Source: Phycisphaera sp. (GTDB lineage Bacteria > Planctomycetota > Phycisphaerae > Phycisphaerales > UBA1924). Taken from it: a stretch of DNA of 64,000 bases. The stretch covers positions 429,205-493,204 of the forward strand of contig CP098402.1 of assembly GCA_025916675.1 (NCBI GenBank), in the 5' to 3' direction. The notes below the pieces were generated by a model, which was given only the letters and a program-made list of their open reading frames with translations, was not told the origin of the DNA and did no database searches. Below, piece by piece: positions 59,973-64,000 of this stretch. Within the stretch, counting starts at the first letter, position 1. Each line of letters starts with the position of its first letter. Both the position numbers and the translations under genes were made by a program.

Positions 59973-61661
59973 ATGCCCCCCGGCTTTGCCGACAAGATCG
60001 AGATGCAGGATCGTTTGTTTGCCGAGCTTTCGGCGATGTTCGGGCGGGAGGTGCCGTTGTATGACAAGGCGCAGGCGGTCAACGCGGTGTGCAACCGGGC
60101 GGTGTGCGGGCTGCTGTCGGTGCGGCACCCGGGCTTTGTGGTGAGCGACGAGGAGGTCGAGCGCACGGGCGGTGAGCGGCACGGGGCGATCCGGATCGGA
60201 CGGGCCGACGAGTACCGGCTCGTGACGCGGTTCTTCGGGTGCTTCGGGATGGAGCCACATAACTTCTATGACACGACGTCGATCGGTGCGAAGAGCCAGC
60301 CTGTGATCGCGACGGCGTTCCGCTCGCCCGAGAAGCCCGAGCACCGGGTGTTCACGTCGCTGCTGATGACCGACTACTTCGATGAGAGTACACGGGCGCG
60401 CATCGAGGCGGTGCTGGCGGACCGGCAGGTGTTTTCGGAACGTGCCATCGAATTGGTTAACAAGAGTGAGAGCGACGGCGGGCTGACTTGGGACGATGCC
60501 GACGAGTTGATCGGTGAGGCGACGGGGCGGATCTTCAAGTGGACGGGGCGGGCCCGCGACCACGGGTTGTACACGGACTTGTGCCAGGGTGGGTTCAAGA
60601 TCGCCGCCGACATCGCGTGCTTCGAGCGGCACCACCTGAACCACCTGACGCCCAACACGCTGTGCATGGACGTGTACACGGCGGCGATGAAGTTCTGCAT
60701 GGGCGAGAGCGATCGGGCGACGTTCGAGACGCGGGCGGCTCGGGCGTTCGAGGGCATGCTGCTGATGAGCGGGCCCGACTGGCTGGCGTTGCATTTCAAG
60801 CACCTTGGCGCAGATAGGGTGCGGGGCGTCGGTGATGCCGATATCGATTCGGGCGTGCTGGGCTCGCACATTGCGGCGTTGGCCGATCGGCTGGGCGAGG
60901 CGGATCTGGACTTGTCGGAACTGCCGCACGCGGGCTTCAAGGACTTTACCGAGGGCCCGGCGGCGGACACGCCGGTGTTGCTACGGCAGGATGCGTACCG
61001 GGCGCTGACCGAGCCGGTGGTGTTCGTAGAAGCGGACGGCAGCGAGGTCGAGGGATCGCACACCGCGCGTTTCGGCGAGATCGAGCAGCGCTTCTACGCG
61101 ACGACGCCGGCGGGGCGAGCGATGTACGACCGGTGCCTGGCCGCGTTCGAAGGGGCGCGGGCGGAAGATCCCGATCTGGCCAAGCGTGACGAGAAAGCAT
61201 TCTTGCAGATGCACACCGACGCGTTCGCGAGTTTCCCGAAAACGCTGGGTGGCTTGTTGGCCAAGGGCTTGGTGTATGCTGAGTACGTACCGACCAAGGC
61301 GGGACTGGCGGCGGCCGGCTCGATGACCGAGACCGATATGCAGGAACTCGTGAGGCAGGGGTGTGTCTCTCACGAAGGCTTGCGGTACGAGGACTTTCTG
61401 CCGGTGAGCGCGGCAGGGATTTTTGCATCAAACCTGAACCAGTACGGCACGGCATCCACGGCGGCCAACAAGCCCGAGTACTCACGCGAGCAGCTCGAGA
61501 TGATCATGGACAAGCGCGTGATTGATACCGATGCGGCGTATGCGGCTGCCGACGCGCGGTCGCGGTTGGACGTGTACGAAGCACTGGGATTGACCGGCCG
61601 GCTTGATGAGGCCGAGCGTCAACGGCTGGAGCGTGCGGCCGGTGCCGATCGGGTTGTGTGA
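59973..61661 (+). CDS. DUF1338 / 2-oxoadipate dioxygenase/decarboxylase-like protein
   Basis: A 562-residue protein of the DUF1338 family (YdcJ/HglS), an Fe(II) enzyme related to VOC folds. In characterised members (Pseudomonas HglS) it converts 2-oxoadipate to 2-hydroxyglutarate with loss of CO2 in D-lysine breakdown. Visible hallmarks: GERHGAIRIG and FERHHLNHLTPNTLCMD, which hold the metal histidines, and the C-terminal block LRYEDFLPVSAAGIFASNL (the conserved glutamate region). Start ATG 59973 with GGAG upstream. No other lysine-catabolism gene is nearby, so the substrate is inferred. Confidence 0.8.
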   Translation: MPPGFADKIEMQDRLFAELSAMFGREVPLYDKAQAVNAVCNRAVCGLLSVRHPGFVVSDEEVERTGGERHGAIRIGRADEYRLVTRFFGCFGMEPHNFYDTTSIGAKSQPVIATAFRSPEKPEHRVFTSLLMTDYFDESTRARIEAVLADRQVFSERAIELVNKSESDGGLTWDDADELIGEATGRIFKWTGRARDHGLYTDLCQGGFKIAADIACFERHHLNHLTPNTLCMDVYTAAMKFCMGESDRATFETRAARAFEGMLLMSGPDWLALHFKHLGADRVRGVGDADIDSGVLGSHIAALADRLGEADLDLSELPHAGFKDFTEGPAADTPVLLRQDAYRALTEPVVFVEADGSEVEGSHTARFGEIEQRFYATTPAGRAMYDRCLAAFEGARAEDPDLAKRDEKAFLQMHTDAFASFPKTLGGLLAKGLVYAEYVPTKAGLAAAGSMTETDMQELVRQGCVSHEGLRYEDFLPVSAAGIFASNLNQYGTASTAANKPEYSREQLEMIMDKRVIDTDAAYAAADARSRLDVYEALGLTGRLDEAERQRLERAAGADRVV

Positions 61662-61828
61662 CGCTTCTGGCGCATGAAATGGCCATAGCTTTCTTCCCAC
61701 CCTCGTAGATTCCTGATCCAGTTCGACGAGTTGGTTACGGGACGTGGCCTTGTGGGTTTCAAGCCACTTTGAGTAGGGGAAACGGGGGTGCTACACCGAT
61801 GGTCCGGGTACTTTGACCTCAGGATGGG

Positions 61829-64000
61829 TTGCGGTGTGCCGACAGACCTCGTGCTTTGTCGCTTCACAGCCCCCTAAATAATGTCGCCATTGAGACAGTC
61901 CAAGACGACAGGATCGAGCGCGGGAGTCGCTTCTGGGTGTCGCACGCGGTGCGCCTGATCGGCGTGATCGCGTGCGGGGTTACCGCTCTGGTTATGCTGG
62001 CCTGGAAGTTCCACTGGGAGAGTGTGACTTCTCTGCTGCCCGGATTGCCGGCGATGACGTTCAATACAGCGCTCGGGCTGTGCCTGGGCGGTGTCTCGCT
62101 GCTCTGCCTCAACATGCCGTACCGAAACTGCCGCCGGAGCACCTGGCCACGTCGCCTTGCGTTGGTTGCCGCGAGTCTCGCTGGTGTGCTCGCCTTGCTC
62201 ACCATCACGGAGATGGTGGCGGGCGTGAACCTTGGCATCGACGAATTGTTTGCGATCGACACGATCTCTCGCGTACGAGACACCGGGCACCTGCCGGGGC
62301 GCATGTCGCAGGCCACGGCTCTGGCGATGTTGCTGATGAGCGTGCCGCTTGCTCTCTGCTCAACTCGGAACTCGCGAGAGTCCATGAAGTGGCTCGCATC
62401 CGCGTTCACGATGGGAACGATCGCGATCGGCTTCATGGCCGGGGCGTCATCGCTCATCGACGATGGGGCCCTCTGGAGCGTGCCGTTCTTCTCCACGATG
62501 GCCTTGCACACTTCTTGGCTCTTCGTGCTGCTTGGAGCGTCCACGTTTATGACCCGAGTCACGCAATCGAATGCAGAGGTGGCCATTGCGCGCCGCCCGA
62601 AGACCCGGGCCCGGCTCTGGCTTGCGGCCACCGTTGTCCTGGTGTTCGCCATTGGGATCGCGATGACGGCGTTGGTCTCCAAGCGGACCACTTCTCGAGA
62701 GATCGAAACCGCCCAGATTCAGTTTGAGAGGCTCACGGATCGTGTCATCGTCGAAGCGGGCCGGCGTGTCTATCTTCCGGTGTATGGGTTGAAAGGCGCA
62801 AGAGGCATGTACGCTGGCAGTGAACATGTCAGCCGCTTGGAGTTTCGCGATTATGTCAAGTCTCGAGATCTCGCCGAGGAGTTCCCCGGGACCATCGGGA
62901 TGGGGTTCATCGAGCGTGTGCCCAAGGAAGAACTCGAGCAGTTCCTCGCACGCGAACGGGCTGATCATGCGCCGGAGTATCGCATCAAGACGGTTGGCGA
63001 GCACGACGTGCTCTACCCGATCAAGTTCATCGATCCGCTCGAGGACAACATGCTCGCGTGGGGATACGACGTGGGTTCGGAATCGAACCGTCGCAACGCC
63101 GTCGAGACGGCCATTTGGACGGGAGAGCCGACGCTCACCCATCGCATCACGCTGGTGCAGGACAAACTAGAGCAGCCCGGCGTTCGATGCAGGCGTCCAT
63201 TCTTCGTAGAGCACGATTGGGATGCTATACGGCCTGGTCTTGAGTACTCTGACGGCGGGCTTCGTCTGGCTACTTGGGTGCGCCCGGGCGAATGCGTTGG
63301 CGCTGGTTGAGAGCAGGACCCGTGACCTGCAGGCCACGACCGAGGACCTCCGCAGGTCGAGCGATCTCATCGCAAAGCAGAACACGGATCTGAACGCGAT
63401 GGCCGAGCGAGCACATCGCGTCGTCGATGATGTGTCGCACGAGTTCCGAACTCCGCTGGCGGTGATCAAGGAATTTGCATCGATCATCAACGACGGGTTG
63501 GCAGGGCCTGTTTCCGGACAAGAGGGAGAGTATCTCAAGATCATGTCCGGTGCGGTCGTTGACCTAAACCACATGGTCGAAGATTTGCTCGATTCGAGTA
63601 AGCTGTGCGCTGGACGGTTGCGCGTGGAGCATCGGTCGTATACCGCGGAGACCATATTTGAGAACGGCCGCGCGGCCCTGGCACGCAAGGCCTCGTCCCG
63701 GTCAATCGTGATCGAAGAATACGTCGAGGAAGGCCTGCCGATGGTTTTTGCCGACGAAGAGAAAGTGCGCCGCGTCATTAGTAACCTGATGACCAACACC
63801 ATCAAGTTCTCGCCCGAGGGCAGCACGATCGTGCTCAGTGCCATCAGTTCAGACGTTCCCGGCGAAGTCAGGATTGGTGTGACCGACCGCGGGCCCGGGC
63901 TCTCGCTGGTGATGGGCCGACCGGCCTGGCCGCAGCCCAGGCCAGCCTCCCGGATGTCATCCTGCTCGACCTGCGGATGCCAGACATGGATGGGTTCGAG
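61829..64000 (+). pseudogene. CHASE-domain hybrid histidine kinase, frameshifted and internally deleted
   Basis: Three pieces in two frames. 61829-63195: several N-terminal helices and a partial CHASE sensor (RITLVQDKLEQPG). 63210-63905, another frame: a membrane helix (GMLYGLVLSTLTAGFVWLLG), HisKA with DDVSHEFRTPLAVIKE, and the start of HATPase (N-box NLMTNTIKFSPEG, G1 DRGPGLS). 63909-64000, the first frame again: a receiver core LPDVILLDLRMPDMDGFE. The end of CHASE, most of HATPase and the start of the receiver are missing. Probably a decayed gene; assembly error is possible. It runs off the right edge. Confidence 0.7.

Noticed and set aside
1-64000. tRNA, rRNA, CRISPR arrays, transposases or prophage genes
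   Set aside because: No cloverleaf-like segments, regularly spaced repeats or recognisable mobile-element proteins were seen; absence by eye is not proof for tRNAs.

Overview
The window is GC-rich, densely packed bacterial DNA. Several features point to Planctomycetota, most likely class Phycisphaerae: paired membrane proteins ending in a CxxCxYDxxGLxxCPEC zinc ribbon, a dockerin-like tail built on the 'DGSLTIFD' calcium repeat, a prepilin-type (GFTLIELL) solitary protein, frequent GTG/TTG starts with weak Shine-Dalgarno sites, and a spirochaete/Firmicute-like flagellar gene order. This assignment is inference from gene content, without any database search.

Layout. 1-18.2 kb is a mixed housekeeping region: the 3' end of a D-2-hydroxyacid (lactate) dehydrogenase, two zinc-ribbon membrane proteins, a Tat-exported PhoX-type protein, an MscS channel, RNase R, a nucleoside-diphosphate-sugar epimerase-like protein, an orphan ABC ATPase, a HEAT-repeat lipoprotein, a zinc-type dehydrogenase, UppP, two SPOUT RNA methyltransferases (SpoU/TrmH and TrmL) and an exported protein with two cysteine-less thioredoxin folds. 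18.2-18.7 kb holds what I consider the most novel item: a possible small structured RNA with its own -10 box, a pyrimidine-rich CCUCC stretch and a 13-bp terminator-like hairpin, just before a small lipoprotein gene. 18.8-21.8 kb has a cell-wall amidase, a soluble Ser/Thr kinase and a calcineurin-like phosphatase.

21.9-49.2 kb is a nearly complete flagellar basal body, hook and export cluster, all on the + strand: flgN-like, an NtrB-like kinase and an NtrC-like sigma-54 activator, flgBC, fliEFGHIJ, motE-like, fliK, flgD, a small flagellar-operon protein, flgE, flbD, motAB, fliL, fliN, fliOPQR, flhBAFG, a small membrane protein and fliA. Good sigma-54 promoters precede flgB and fliF (a weaker one fliE), matching the local activator. 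fliM is absent from its expected slot between fliL and fliN, where only a 170-nt palindrome-rich gap remains.

49.3-64 kb returns to housekeeping: folK, an exported unknown, a dockerin remnant joined to a large inverted repeat, a pseudopilin-like protein, purM, metK, nadD, prfA, a 1-Cys peroxiredoxin, an M24 aminopeptidase and a DUF1338 (2-oxoadipate dioxygenase/decarboxylase-like) enzyme. The right edge is a CHASE/hybrid histidine kinase whose domains lie in different frames with pieces missing, so it reads as a pseudogene (or an assembly error). I saw no tRNA, rRNA, CRISPR, transposase or prophage.
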